From NCBI RefSeq assembly GCF_024347535.1, contig NZ_AP025497.1:1426001-1490000 (forward strand): DNA of 64,000 nt, in the 5' to 3' direction. The translations under genes were made by a program, and so were the position numbers. Origin of the DNA: Vibrio kanaloae (GTDB lineage: Bacteria; Pseudomonadota; Gammaproteobacteria; Enterobacterales; Vibrionaceae). The notes under the pieces are model-generated. The model ran no database searches, was not told where the DNA came from, and was given only the letters and a program-made list of their open reading frames with translations. This document shows positions 46,549-55,957 of this stretch, piece after piece (position 1 is the stretch's first letter; each line of letters opens with the position of its first letter).

Positions 46549-48264
46549 TTAACGGGTTGCTATTTCTGCGAAAATGGCTTCAGCGTCGACAATTCCGCCT
46601 GAGATGGAAAGCGTATTAAAAGGAACCAAATCTTCAGGGCTTGATGGCTTCTGGACAAGCTGTTCCGGATAAGTTTTAGAGTGCTCCATTAACATTGCTT
46701 TGAGCTCTTTTACGGATAAATCAGGGTAGCGAGACCAAACCAGCGCAGCAATACCAGAGACCACTGGAGCAGCCATGCTGGTACCACTTTTCGACCCGTA
46801 AGTGTTGCCAGGTGTGGTTGATAGAATGCGATATCCCGGCGCGAACACATCAACGGATTCCTGACCAAAGTTACTGAAGCTAGCGACGAGTGCTTCATCA
46901 ATGTATTTTGCTGATGCCCCCACATCTAACCACGTTGAAATTGGCTTTGAACGGTAGTTTTTTGTATAACGGTTTGGAAAACTTGGTTTGATGTCGTTGT
47001 CACTACGGCTATTTCCCGCAGAGTGAACGATGAGAACCCCATGACGAGCAGCATAACGGAATGCGTGATCGACGACGTATTTACGTGGCGAGTAGCTTTT
47101 CCCGAAGCTCATATTAATGATTTTCGCACCATTATCTACGGCGTAACGCACGGCATTGGCGATATCTTTGTCTCGCTCATCACCATTAGGCACCATACGC
47201 AACGCCATGATCTGAGCATGATCTGCCACGCCATCGATACCCACGGAGTTGTTACGTTCAGCTGCGATGATTCCGGCAACGTGTGTTCCGTGTGAACCGA
47301 CTGGGCCTTTCACATCATTATTACCGTAACCTTTTTCCCAAGGGTTAGTGATGTCATCTAAAACGATGTCTGCACGAGTGTCAAAATCAAGATTAAGGTG
47401 GAAATCTAAAGAGTCTTGATAACGGCTACGACGTGATTCTAAATATTCGAACGAGTACCACGAGTCAAATATATTCAAGAGTCCTTCAGCTGCAGAGACA
47501 ACATTTGCATTGTCATGATTCAACAAAACTTGTAGCCCTTCGACTGAAAAGTCGCTGTGTTCAGTGAACTTAAGAATATCTGTTTTGTAGTGATCAGCTT
47601 GCTCAAACGCAATCGTCACACGACTCAACGAATCTTGACTATCTTTTAACGCTGACAGGTAATCATCTTCAACCGCTTGATAGTATTTTTGCTTCTTTCG
47701 CGGAATCCAATGCCCATTCTCTTTTAAATCAAGGTATTTTTTGTACTCTCGGGTTACTTCTAATGTGTCGTGGTCAACGTTAATACCAAGCGAGTTACCC
47801 AGATAGTTCCAGCCATGTATATCATCGATATACCCATTGCCATCATCATCTATACCATTATCTGGGATCTCATTTTCGTTGGTCCAAAGTTTATTCTTTA
47901 GATCTTCGTGTGTGATATCAATCCCCGAATCAAGAACAGCAACGATAACTGGTTGCGGCTTAAGAGGTGGCATTAAGTAATCGTACACAACATCGGAACC
48001 TACGCCTTGCAACCTTGTGTAACTTGCCGATAGGTTAAACCAATCACCACGTTGCTCATCAGCGGCACTCATTGTTCTCAGAGAGAAAAGTGAAGGTTTG
48101 ATGGTTTTTCGCGAGTAATCCTCAACAATCGTACCTTTTACGTTTTGAATAAAGGGAGAGTTAATGGCTTGCGGATCCGTATTGTTGTTTATCGTTGACG
48201 CGGAAACATGAGCTGAAGCCATAATGGCTAAAGTAAGGGTGGTAAGTGTGTGTCCTTGATTCAT
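46549..48264 (-). CDS. Secreted S8 (subtilisin-like) serine peptidase
   Basis: A 571-residue protein with a signal peptide (cleavage near ASA at residues 21-23). The catalytic triad is Asp112 in AVLDSGID, His325 in GSHGTHVAG and Ser496 in GTSMAAP; the oxyanion Asn is in HSAGNS (418). Between Asp and His lie about 213 residues instead of about 32 in subtilisin, starting with an acidic, calcium-binding-like NGIDDDGNGYIDD stretch. It should degrade proteins outside the cell or in the periplasm. Confidence 0.92.
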   Translation of the reverse strand: MNQGHTLTTLTLAIMASAHVSASTINNNTDPQAINSPFIQNVKGTIVEDYSRKTIKPSLFSLRTMSAADEQRGDWFNLSASYTRLQGVGSDVVYDYLMPPLKPQPVIVAVLDSGIDITHEDLKNKLWTNENEIPDNGIDDDGNGYIDDIHGWNYLGNSLGINVDHDTLEVTREYKKYLDLKENGHWIPRKKQKYYQAVEDDYLSALKDSQDSLSRVTIAFEQADHYKTDILKFTEHSDFSVEGLQVLLNHDNANVVSAAEGLLNIFDSWYSFEYLESRRSRYQDSLDFHLNLDFDTRADIVLDDITNPWEKGYGNNDVKGPVGSHGTHVAGIIAAERNNSVGIDGVADHAQIMALRMVPNGDERDKDIANAVRYAVDNGAKIINMSFGKSYSPRKYVVDHAFRYAARHGVLIVHSAGNSRSDNDIKPSFPNRYTKNYRSKPISTWLDVGASAKYIDEALVASFSNFGQESVDVFAPGYRILSTTPGNTYGSKSGTSMAAPVVSGIAALVWSRYPDLSVKELKAMLMEHSKTYPEQLVQKPSSPEDLVPFNTLSISGGIVDAEAIFAEIATR

Positions 48265-48861
48265 CTGTGTTGCATCCTTATTGTTGTGTGGCTAAAACTG
48301 ACTCCTTCGAAAACTGTGCGAAAAAGCACGTGTTAAGTCAGTTATTTGATCGGGAAACGCCCGTTCAAAAATCACTCAAACGGTAGTATGCAATTAGATT
48401 TGTATCATTCTTTCAATCAATGAAATTGCAGTAAGATCTCACTGTGGTCGATTTTTAGGGTTCAAAATTTGAGCTGAATTCTATTAATAAATGTAACATT
48501 TATTAAATTGAAAGGGGGTAGTTAAAATTCTTAAAAATCAATTGATTAGTTTGTTAATTGACAAGTTGTACGGGGCGAATTGTTATTCTCAGTATCATAT
48601 AGAATGGCCGTGGTTTTCCAGGAGCTTTACGAGACTAAATGGGAGCTTCTTCAATTGAACCGTCGTATTAGCTAATCATGGCTCTGCCTATTTGATTGTC
48701 AAACCTATCTCACGGTGAGCGCCTGCTCAGTCGTCGTTGGTATGCACCTGAATTGACTTCACATAAACCTGCCAAATTAGTTGGTTTTCACAAGCTTATA
48801 AAAAGAATTGTGCGAACAATTTTGGTAGATTATGGATATTACAGACATCCAGTGAGCCGCA
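48265..48861. other. 597-bp intergenic region between subtilase and sbcD
   Basis: Unusually long for this window. It contains a TTGACA at 48557-48562 with a possible -10 TGTTAT 17 bases later, which could drive sbcDC with a leader of about 270 bases, and a palindrome at 48484-48506. A 72-codon frame (48696-48914) lacks a good start and runs into sbcD; I do not call it. Confidence 0.4.
48484..48506. promoter_or_regulatory. AT-rich palindrome upstream of sbcD and the subtilase
   Basis: TTAATAAATG and CATTTATTAA are perfect 10-base inverted arms around TAA, in the divergent promoter region. A possible operator; the binding protein is unknown. Confidence 0.4.
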
Positions 48862-50115
48862 ATGAAAATTCTTCACACGTCCGATTGGCACCTTGGCCAA
48901 AACTTCTACAATAAAAGCCGAAAGAATGAACATGAACGGTTTTTGCAATGGTTGCTAGAGCAAGTGACTGAACATGATATCGACGCGATTATCGTCGCCG
49001 GTGATATTTTCGATACCAGCACTCCACCAAGCTATGCTCGCGAGATGTATAACAAGTTTGTTGTAGACTCGAATAAGATTGGCTGTCAACTGGTGTTATT
49101 GGGTGGTAACCATGATTCGGTTTCAGTGCTTAAAGAAACACAGCAATTACTGAAGTATATGGGTGCAGATGTGATTCCGAATACTAATGAAGATCATGCG
49201 ACTCAGGTTGTCGAGTTGAAAGGTAAGAGTGGCAAGGTTGAAGCTTTAGTCTGTGCGATTCCTTTTATCCGCCCTCGTGATGTTTTAACTAGCCAAGCGG
49301 GTGTCAAGGGGGTGGAACGTCAGAAACAACTGGGTGATGCGATCAAACAACATTATCAAAGCGTCTACGATGCGGCCGTTGCTAAGCGTAATACTTTCGA
49401 AAATCGCGACACAATGCCAATCATCGCAACAGGGCATTTGACCGCCATGGGTGTTAAGCAATCTGATTCGGTGCGTGATATTTATGTTGGTAACCTTGAT
49501 GGTTTTGCTGCAGATGGTTTCCCAAATGCTGATTATATTGCTCTAGGCCATATTCATCGCCCTCAAGTGGTCGCTAAGCGTGAACACATTCGTTACTGCG
49601 GCTCGCCAATTCCGCTCAGTTTTGATGAACTGAAATCTAAAAAGCAAGTGTGTGTGGTTGAGTTTGTTCAAGGTGAGCGCTCGATTTCTCAACTTGAAGT
49701 ACCGATATTCCAACCTCTGGCCGAAATCAAAGGCGATTTGAGCGAAATTGAATCTCAACTGAATCAATATATTGATATGGAAGAGGAGCAAAGCGTATGG
49801 TTGTCGATAGAAGTTCAAGCGCAAGATTACTTATCGGATTTGCAAGAGCGCATGCGCGCGTTAACCGAAGGTTTAAACGTTGAAGTGCTTCAGTTAAGAA
49901 GAGCAAGAGAACGCCGCAACCAAGCGTTAGAACACGAATCTGCCGAAACCTTAGCGGAACTCACGCCAATGGATGTGTTTGAAAAACGTATCGCCCTTGA
50001 AGAGTTTGAAAGTGACACCGAGAAAGAACGCTTAGAAAGAATGACTGTCAAGTTTAAGCAAGTGATTGCCGAAGTTTCTCACGGAACTGACGGTTTAAAC
50101 GGTTCAGAAGAGTAA
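48862..50115 (+). CDS. sbcD: Exonuclease SbcD subunit
   Basis: SbcD is the nuclease subunit of the SbcCD (Mre11-Rad50) complex, which opens hairpins and processes DNA ends. The 417-residue protein has all metallophosphoesterase motifs: TSDWHLGQ (near 7), AGDIFDTS (near 50), GGNHDS (near 92) and ALGHIHRPQ. sbcC follows six bases later. Confidence 0.95.
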   Translation: MKILHTSDWHLGQNFYNKSRKNEHERFLQWLLEQVTEHDIDAIIVAGDIFDTSTPPSYAREMYNKFVVDSNKIGCQLVLLGGNHDSVSVLKETQQLLKYMGADVIPNTNEDHATQVVELKGKSGKVEALVCAIPFIRPRDVLTSQAGVKGVERQKQLGDAIKQHYQSVYDAAVAKRNTFENRDTMPIIATGHLTAMGVKQSDSVRDIYVGNLDGFAADGFPNADYIALGHIHRPQVVAKREHIRYCGSPIPLSFDELKSKKQVCVVEFVQGERSISQLEVPIFQPLAEIKGDLSEIESQLNQYIDMEEEQSVWLSIEVQAQDYLSDLQERMRALTEGLNVEVLQLRRARERRNQALEHESAETLAELTPMDVFEKRIALEEFESDTEKERLERMTVKFKQVIAEVSHGTDGLNGSEE

Positions 50116-50121
50116 TCCAGA

Positions 50122-53100
50122 ATGAAAATCTTAAGCTTAGAATTTGAAAACCTAAACTCCTTAAAAGGTCGCTGGAAACTCGATTTCACAAAGTCACCTT
50201 TTGCCGAAAATGGCTTGTTCGCGATTACTGGCCCAACTGGAGCCGGTAAAACCACGATTCTTGATGCGATGTGTTTGGCACTGTTCCACCGTACACCACG
50301 TTTGAAAAGTATTGCCAAGGGCACCAATGAGCTGATGACACGTGGTACAGGTGAGTGTTTTGCTGAGATTGAATTTGAAGTAAAAGGTAAAACTTACCGC
50401 TCCAATTTTCACCATAAGAGAGCGCGCGGCAAACACGATGGGGCACTGCAAACACCGACCTGTGAGCTTGCAGATGCAGATAGCGATGATATTTTAGAAA
50501 CGCAGCTGACTAAGAAGATTAAGAGGGTTGAAACCGTAACGGGTTTGGATTTTTCTCGATTCACTAAATCGATAATGTTGTCGCAAGGCGAGTTCGCTGC
50601 TTTCTTAAACGCAAATGCTAACGACAGAGCTGAGTTACTTGAAGAGTTGACTGGTACAGAAGTCTACAGCTTGATTTCAGAACGGATTTACGATCACTTT
50701 AAATCGAGTGAAGAGTCACTTAATCACCTTAAAGCCAAGGCCGAGGGGGTGAGTCTGTTAACGGAAGAACAAATTCAAGAGTTGATAACGGATCGCGATA
50801 GATTAGAAGCAGAGCAAGCTGTGTTGGCTCAGCAACTGGTCGAATGGAATGCCCATTTAAGCTGGTGGAAAGACGTAACCAAAACTGACTTGGCTATCGT
50901 CAATGGTGAGCAAGACTTAAAACAAGCACAAGATAACCTATCTGAAAACCAACCCTCACTGGATCGCTTAGCTAAAAGCGAGCCTGCAGAAAAATTGCGC
51001 CCACTGTATAAAGATGTGCAACGCAGCGATCAAGATGTGCAAGTGACTCAAGCCAACCTTGAAAGCAGCACGAAAAGATTAGCTGAGCGAGATGCAGAGA
51101 AATCAGCTGCTAGTGACAAGCTTAAAACGCAAAGCGCGCTGGTTGAGCAAATAAAACAAGAACAACAAGATCAAGAGAAGATCATTGAGCAAGTTCGACC
51201 GCTAGACAACCAAATCTCAGTACTCAAAGACAAACAAGTCACGGCTGAGAAAAACGTTAAAGCTTTGAATCAACAAGAGGTTGAACAACGTCACAAACAT
51301 ACAGTACTCAGCCAAGCCATCGCTTCTGTTCAGCAACAAGAAAAGATCCATGCACAGTATTTAGAGACGCATCAAGCCGATAAGCAACTCGAAAAGTACC
51401 TAGGGCAATGGCAATTCAAAGTCGATCAAGTTCGAGCCCTTGAAACGCAGCACACTGAATTATTAAGTAGTGTTCAAGGTGCCAACAAAGCGTTAGAAAC
51501 ACAGCAAACGCTAGTACAGACATCTCGAGAGTTGAAACTTACACAAGACAAAACATTGGCTGAACGAGTTGCTGTCGAGAATGACGCCAAGCTTAAATGG
51601 GACACACTGCAGCAACAAAACAGTGAAGGGGCACTGAATGAAAGCAAAGATCTGCTTGAATATTGGAGCCGTCATACCAACACGCTAGTCGATATCAATC
51701 GTGGTTATCTACAAGCCACTCAGCGTATTGTTGTTAAAGAAGCTGAGCTTTCTAACCACATTCATCGGTCGGATAAATTGACGCAAGAGCGTGAAGTTCT
51801 GGTGGAGCGTTACCAAAAAAACAAAACGTCACTTGAACGATTGATTCGTTTAATTGAGCAAGAAGGCGAGCTCGCGAAGTATCGCGCGGCGTTGCAGCCG
51901 GGGATGGATTGTCCATTGTGTGGCTCAGCTAATCATGCGATTGAACAGTCACAAGATCTGACGGATTTGATTTCACAAAAAGAACGTGAAGAACAAGTTC
52001 TCGCGGTTATTGAAAAAGAAGGCACTGAACATCGCCAGCGGTTGGATTCGATTGTACCAATCATTAATGGGATTAAAGATGAGCTTAAACGTACGCAGGC
52101 TGATGTTGAACAAGCAAAGTTAAATTGGGCAAACACCTTAAATAAACTTGAACAAGTGTATGTGAGTTTTGTGTCTCAAGGTGGCTTGCTAAACGTCAAG
52201 CTACCGTCTATTGAGGCACTAGGTGATAGTGAAACGGTAAGCTTTTTTACTGAATCTTGTGAGCAACAGCTTAACGAAGTTATTTACCAGTTACGTGCCG
52301 TGATTGATGCGAAAAATGTTTACCTAGACGCTGAAAAACAACGTACAACAGCAAGCATCATGGCCAATAAAGCGCAGGCGAACTTGGAGTTATCGGAACA
52401 ACGTCTAACGGATCTAACTACGAAAACGCAGGCTCAGGTTGATCAAGCTGAAAAGTGCTCCCAATCCAAAGCATTGCAGTGGACTGAACTTAAAGAAAGT
52501 ATTGCTGAGACCTCGATTGAGGCGCCAGAACTTGAACATATTGACGCTTGGTTTGCTCAAAAAAAGGAAGCTTCTGATTTATGGCAAGCGACGAAGCTGC
52601 AACACGATGAGTTAGATAAACAGTTGATTAGTAAGCGTGCAGAGCTGACAGCACTCGATGACAAATTGGAATCGCTAGCCAACGAGACCGCTAACGCAAA
52701 CCTTGAGGTTGAATCTTTAACTAAAGAGCTAGCGTCGATCACTGAATCAAGAAAACAATTGTTTGGTGATAACGATGTTCAGTCAACGATTCAAGCAATG
52801 AAGCAAAAAATGAATGACGCCATCACTAGCCTAGAAGTATCTCAAACAGAGTTCAACGGTTGTGAACGCGAACATCTAAAAGAACAAACTAAGCACGCCA
52901 GTTATACCGAAGAATTGGCGGCAAAACAACAGGCACAAGTTGAAATGAAGCAATTGTGGGAAAAGGCATTAGCGTCGAGTCCTTTCGTAACTGATGCCGA
53001 CTTTGAGTCTTCACTGCTTGATGAAACGTTAACCGCACAACTGCGAAGCTTGAAGAAGACACTTGATGAAGCAATCGTGAGTGCTCAGGCGAGGTTGAAC

Positions 53101-53844
53101 AGTGCCAAAGCTAATCGATCTGAGCTGCAAGATCATGAAAAAGCCGCAACGTGGAGCACCACACCGCAAAGTGAAGTCGAGCAGGCGACGGTTGAATATC
53201 AAAACAAACGACAGAGCCATGCTTCTCAAATTGGTGCTATTTCTGCGAATTTAGAAACGGACCGTCAAAACCGTAGTAACCAACAAGATCTGTTTAAGCT
53301 AATTGAAGCACAGCAATTAGAGTTTGATGATATCTCACGTTTGAACTCTTTGATTGGTTCCAGAAATGGTGACAAATTCCGTAAGTTCGCTCAAGGCTTA
53401 ACCCTTGAGAATTTGGTATATCTAGCTAATAAGCAGTTGCAACGCTTGCATGGCCGTTACGAGTTACAACGTAAAGCGGATGACGGGTTAGAACTGCAAG
53501 TGTTAGATACCTGGCAGGGCGACGTGATGCGAGATACTAAAACGCTCTCGGGTGGTGAAAGCTTCTTGGTGAGTTTGGCATTGGCATTGGCGCTATCTGA
53601 CCTTGTGAGCCACAAGACCAGCATTGATTCACTGTTCCTCGACGAAGGCTTCGGCACGCTAGACAGCGATACCTTGGATATTGCCTTAAACGCATTAGAT
53701 AACTTGAATGCTTCAGGCAAGATGATTGGTGTAATCAGCCACGTTGAAGCATTGAAAGAGCGTGTCCCGGTTCAGTTGAAGGTAACTAAGCACTCAGGCC
53801 TTGGAGTGAGTGAAATGGAATCTCAATACAAAGTGACTGCCTAG
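50122..53844 (+). CDS. sbcC: Exonuclease SbcC subunit (Rad50-like)
   Basis: A 1240-residue SMC-like ATPase. Walker A GPTGAGKTT lies near residue 36; long coiled coils flank a central zinc hook CPLC near 597-600; the C-terminal lobe has the signature LSGGESFLVSLALALALSD and Walker B SLFLDEGFGTLD. With SbcD it forms an ATP-dependent nuclease. Length is in the normal range for Vibrio SbcC. Confidence 0.95.
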   Translation: MKILSLEFENLNSLKGRWKLDFTKSPFAENGLFAITGPTGAGKTTILDAMCLALFHRTPRLKSIAKGTNELMTRGTGECFAEIEFEVKGKTYRSNFHHKRARGKHDGALQTPTCELADADSDDILETQLTKKIKRVETVTGLDFSRFTKSIMLSQGEFAAFLNANANDRAELLEELTGTEVYSLISERIYDHFKSSEESLNHLKAKAEGVSLLTEEQIQELITDRDRLEAEQAVLAQQLVEWNAHLSWWKDVTKTDLAIVNGEQDLKQAQDNLSENQPSLDRLAKSEPAEKLRPLYKDVQRSDQDVQVTQANLESSTKRLAERDAEKSAASDKLKTQSALVEQIKQEQQDQEKIIEQVRPLDNQISVLKDKQVTAEKNVKALNQQEVEQRHKHTVLSQAIASVQQQEKIHAQYLETHQADKQLEKYLGQWQFKVDQVRALETQHTELLSSVQGANKALETQQTLVQTSRELKLTQDKTLAERVAVENDAKLKWDTLQQQNSEGALNESKDLLEYWSRHTNTLVDINRGYLQATQRIVVKEAELSNHIHRSDKLTQEREVLVERYQKNKTSLERLIRLIEQEGELAKYRAALQPGMDCPLCGSANHAIEQSQDLTDLISQKEREEQVLAVIEKEGTEHRQRLDSIVPIINGIKDELKRTQADVEQAKLNWANTLNKLEQVYVSFVSQGGLLNVKLPSIEALGDSETVSFFTESCEQQLNEVIYQLRAVIDAKNVYLDAEKQRTTASIMANKAQANLELSEQRLTDLTTKTQAQVDQAEKCSQSKALQWTELKESIAETSIEAPELEHIDAWFAQKKEASDLWQATKLQHDELDKQLISKRAELTALDDKLESLANETANANLEVESLTKELASITESRKQLFGDNDVQSTIQAMKQKMNDAITSLEVSQTEFNGCEREHLKEQTKHASYTEELAAKQQAQVEMKQLWEKALASSPFVTDADFESSLLDETLTAQLRSLKKTLDEAIVSAQARLNSAKANRSELQDHEKAATWSTTPQSEVEQATVEYQNKRQSHASQIGAISANLETDRQNRSNQQDLFKLIEAQQLEFDDISRLNSLIGSRNGDKFRKFAQGLTLENLVYLANKQLQRLHGRYELQRKADDGLELQVLDTWQGDVMRDTKTLSGGESFLVSLALALALSDLVSHKTSIDSLFLDEGFGTLDSDTLDIALNALDNLNASGKMIGVISHVEALKERVPVQLKVTKHSGLGVSEMESQYKVTA

Positions 53845-54176
53845 TTAAAAATTACCGATTAGTTACCGTTATGGCTTAGTTATTAGGTGCCCGACTTAGT
53901 GGTTATTCCTTCTTGAGAGTGACGAAGTTGGGCTTATTCATAATATCTTTGTCGACATTGCTTAATTCAGGTTCGTTTATAAAAAGATGTGACTGTTTGT
54001 TGTTTTACTCTGTTTTTCGCTAATTTGAGCGAATGCAACAGTAGGGTAGAAGCCGCCCTAACCGTCATCCCCTAAGGCGAGACTCGAGTGTCGTCGAAAG
54101 CTTCTCTCTGATAATCACATCTTTCATTTCTTCAGTTAATATTTCTATCTGCAGATAACTCATGTATAAAGGCGGC
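53845..54176. other. 332-bp region between sbcC and the RIO kinase gene
   Basis: Contains a hairpin at 53889-53933 (GCCCGACTT with AAGTTGGGC, large loop), a weak terminator candidate for sbcDC, then AT-rich DNA and a GC-richer patch near 54050-54105. I see no gene. Confidence 0.4.
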
Positions 54177-55061
54177 ATGAAGATACCTAAAAGAATACAG
54201 CCCTTAGTTGACGATGGTTTAGTCGACGAGGTGACAAGTCAACTCATGAGTGGCAAAGAAGCATCAGTGTACATAGTACGCTGCGGCGATACGATCCGTT
54301 GTGCCAAGGTTTATAAAGAAATAAGCCAACGTAGCTTTAAGAAAGCAACAGCCTATCGAGAAGGGCGAAAGGTCCGTAATAGCCGTCGCGCTAGAGCCAT
54401 GGAAAAAGGGTCTGGTTTTGGTCGTGAGCAACAAGAAAAAGTATGGCAAAGTGCTGAAGTTGATGCCTTATATAAACTGGCAGAAGCGGGCGTAAGGGTA
54501 CCGCAACCTTTTGGTTGTTTCGATGGCGTGTTGCTAATGGAGTTGGTTACCGATGACGATGGCTATGTCGCTCCTCGATTGAACGATGTCGTGATGCCCG
54601 TTGAACAAGCGATTGAAGATCACCAAGTGATGATGAGCTACGTGGTGAAAATGCTATGTGTTGGCCTGATTCATGGCGATTTGTCTGAGTTCAATGTTCT
54701 TGTAGATGAATATGGTCCAGTGATCATCGATTTGCCGCAAGCCGTCGATGCTTCTGCAAATAATAATGCAGAGTGGATGTTGACTCGTGATGTTAATAAT
54801 ATCCGTGACTATTATGCTCAGTTTGCGCCCGAGTTATCAACGACAGAGTACGCCAAGGAAATGTGGGCATTATATGAAAAAGGTGATCTAAAGCCAGACA
54901 GTAAGCTTACTGGTGAGTTTAAGGAAAGCGATGATTTGGCGGATATCGAAGCTATCATGCAAGAAATTGACTCTGCGAGAATCGAAGAGCAACACCGGAG
55001 AGATCGTGTAAAAGAGGCCAAAGACGGGGTCGATGAGAGTAAGTTTAATTGGTCTGAGTAA
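54177..55061 (+). CDS. Serine protein kinase RIO
   Basis: A 294-residue RIO-family kinase. ATG 54177 is preferred to ATG 54162 because AAAGG is well placed before it and homologues begin at MKIPKRI. Motifs: the nucleotide loop MSGKEASVYIVRC with CAKVYKE, the catalytic loop HGDLSEFNVLVDE near residue 166, and the metal-binding VIIDLPQAVD in place of DFG. RIO kinases are ATP-dependent and act on ribosome-related or unknown targets in bacteria. Single gene with terminator. Confidence 0.9.
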   Translation: MKIPKRIQPLVDDGLVDEVTSQLMSGKEASVYIVRCGDTIRCAKVYKEISQRSFKKATAYREGRKVRNSRRARAMEKGSGFGREQQEKVWQSAEVDALYKLAEAGVRVPQPFGCFDGVLLMELVTDDDGYVAPRLNDVVMPVEQAIEDHQVMMSYVVKMLCVGLIHGDLSEFNVLVDEYGPVIIDLPQAVDASANNNAEWMLTRDVNNIRDYYAQFAPELSTTEYAKEMWALYEKGDLKPDSKLTGEFKESDDLADIEAIMQEIDSARIEEQHRRDRVKEAKDGVDESKFNWSE

Positions 55062-55171
55062 TCGTACTCATTCAGACTTGTACTGATCAGTTTTGGACGT
55101 TATTTGACCGCTTATATGGCTCTTTTTTTGAAATGATAGCTTTAGTGTCAACGAGCCGCTTTAACCAAATT

Positions 55172-55206
55172 AACCCAGCAGAGTCACAACTCTGTTGGGT
55201 TTTCTG
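55172..55206. terminator. Terminator between RIO kinase and SDR genes
   Basis: AACCCAGCAGAGT (55172-55184) pairs with ACTCTGTTGGGTT (55189-55201) around CACA, followed by T-rich sequence; it can serve both convergent genes. Confidence 0.9.
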
Positions 55207-55216
55207 TTTTTACTCA

Positions 55217-55957
55217 CTACCACGTCAATTGCTCACCATTGTAGGCGTAAAAATTGCCACTGCTCTTTGGCGTTGCACCGCTAATAATCTTAACCAGTTG
55301 ATGAGCGACGTAATCCGATTTGAACAGCTTTCCTTCTGGAACATTCGCCTGAAAAGGCTTTGAAAGTGATGTGTCGGTTGTTCCTGGGTGCAGTGCTAAG
55401 ACTGTTCCTTGCTTTATAGTCCGTCGCCATTCAATCGACATGGTTTTAATGAACATATTCAACGCCGCTTTCGATGAACGGTAGCTGTACCAACCGCCTA
55501 ATCTGTTATCTGAAATACTGCCGACTTTGGCTGAAACGACGGCGAACTTTGGATTGTCGCTGGATTTGAGAATCGGAGTGAAATGCTTAGCCAACAACAG
55601 GCTTGGTAACGTATTGACCGAGATATTTTTCAGAAAAAATTCTGGTGCAATGGACGACAAGTTCTTTTCTGGCCCAAGGTCTGGTGTGTGAAGCATCCCT
55701 ACACAGTTGATTAACCAATCAAGTCGATTAAATTTTGCGCTCAGTTGTGCGACTTCCGCTTCGCTGGTTGCGTCGAGTTGATGCCAATGAAGTCGTTTGT
55801 CTTCAAGAGTAGGCCGTTGATAGTGGTAAGTCGCGTCTACATGTACATCAAGAAAATCAAAATGAGACAGTTCAGACAAGAGGCGTTGAACGACAGCGGA
55901 ACCAATACCGCCACTCCCACCAATAACCAATACTTGTAGTCTGAGTTGTTCCACCAT
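55217..55957 (-). CDS. Short-chain dehydrogenase/reductase
   Basis: A 246-residue SDR: NAD(P)-binding GGSGGIG near residue 12 and the catalytic YxxxK in YSYRSSKAALN; the usual NAG motif is INCVG. The frame is open further upstream inside the photolyase gene, but the ATG at 55955-55957 overlaps the photolyase stop (TAATG), which fixes the start. Substrate unknown. Linked SDR genes are common beside photolyases in light-induced clusters of gamma-proteobacteria, which suggests co-regulation. Confidence 0.87.
   Translation of the reverse strand: MVEQLRLQVLVIGGSGGIGSAVVQRLLSELSHFDFLDVHVDATYHYQRPTLEDKRLHWHQLDATSEAEVAQLSAKFNRLDWLINCVGMLHTPDLGPEKNLSSIAPEFFLKNISVNTLPSLLLAKHFTPILKSSDNPKFAVVSAKVGSISDNRLGGWYSYRSSKAALNMFIKTMSIEWRRTIKQGTVLALHPGTTDTSLSKPFQANVPEGKLFKSDYVAHQLVKIISGATPKSSGNFYAYNGEQLTW

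Noticed and set aside
48696..48914. 72-codon plus-strand frame overlapping the sbcD start
   Set aside because: No ribosome-binding site, no recognisable motif, and it runs 53 bases into sbcD in another frame.
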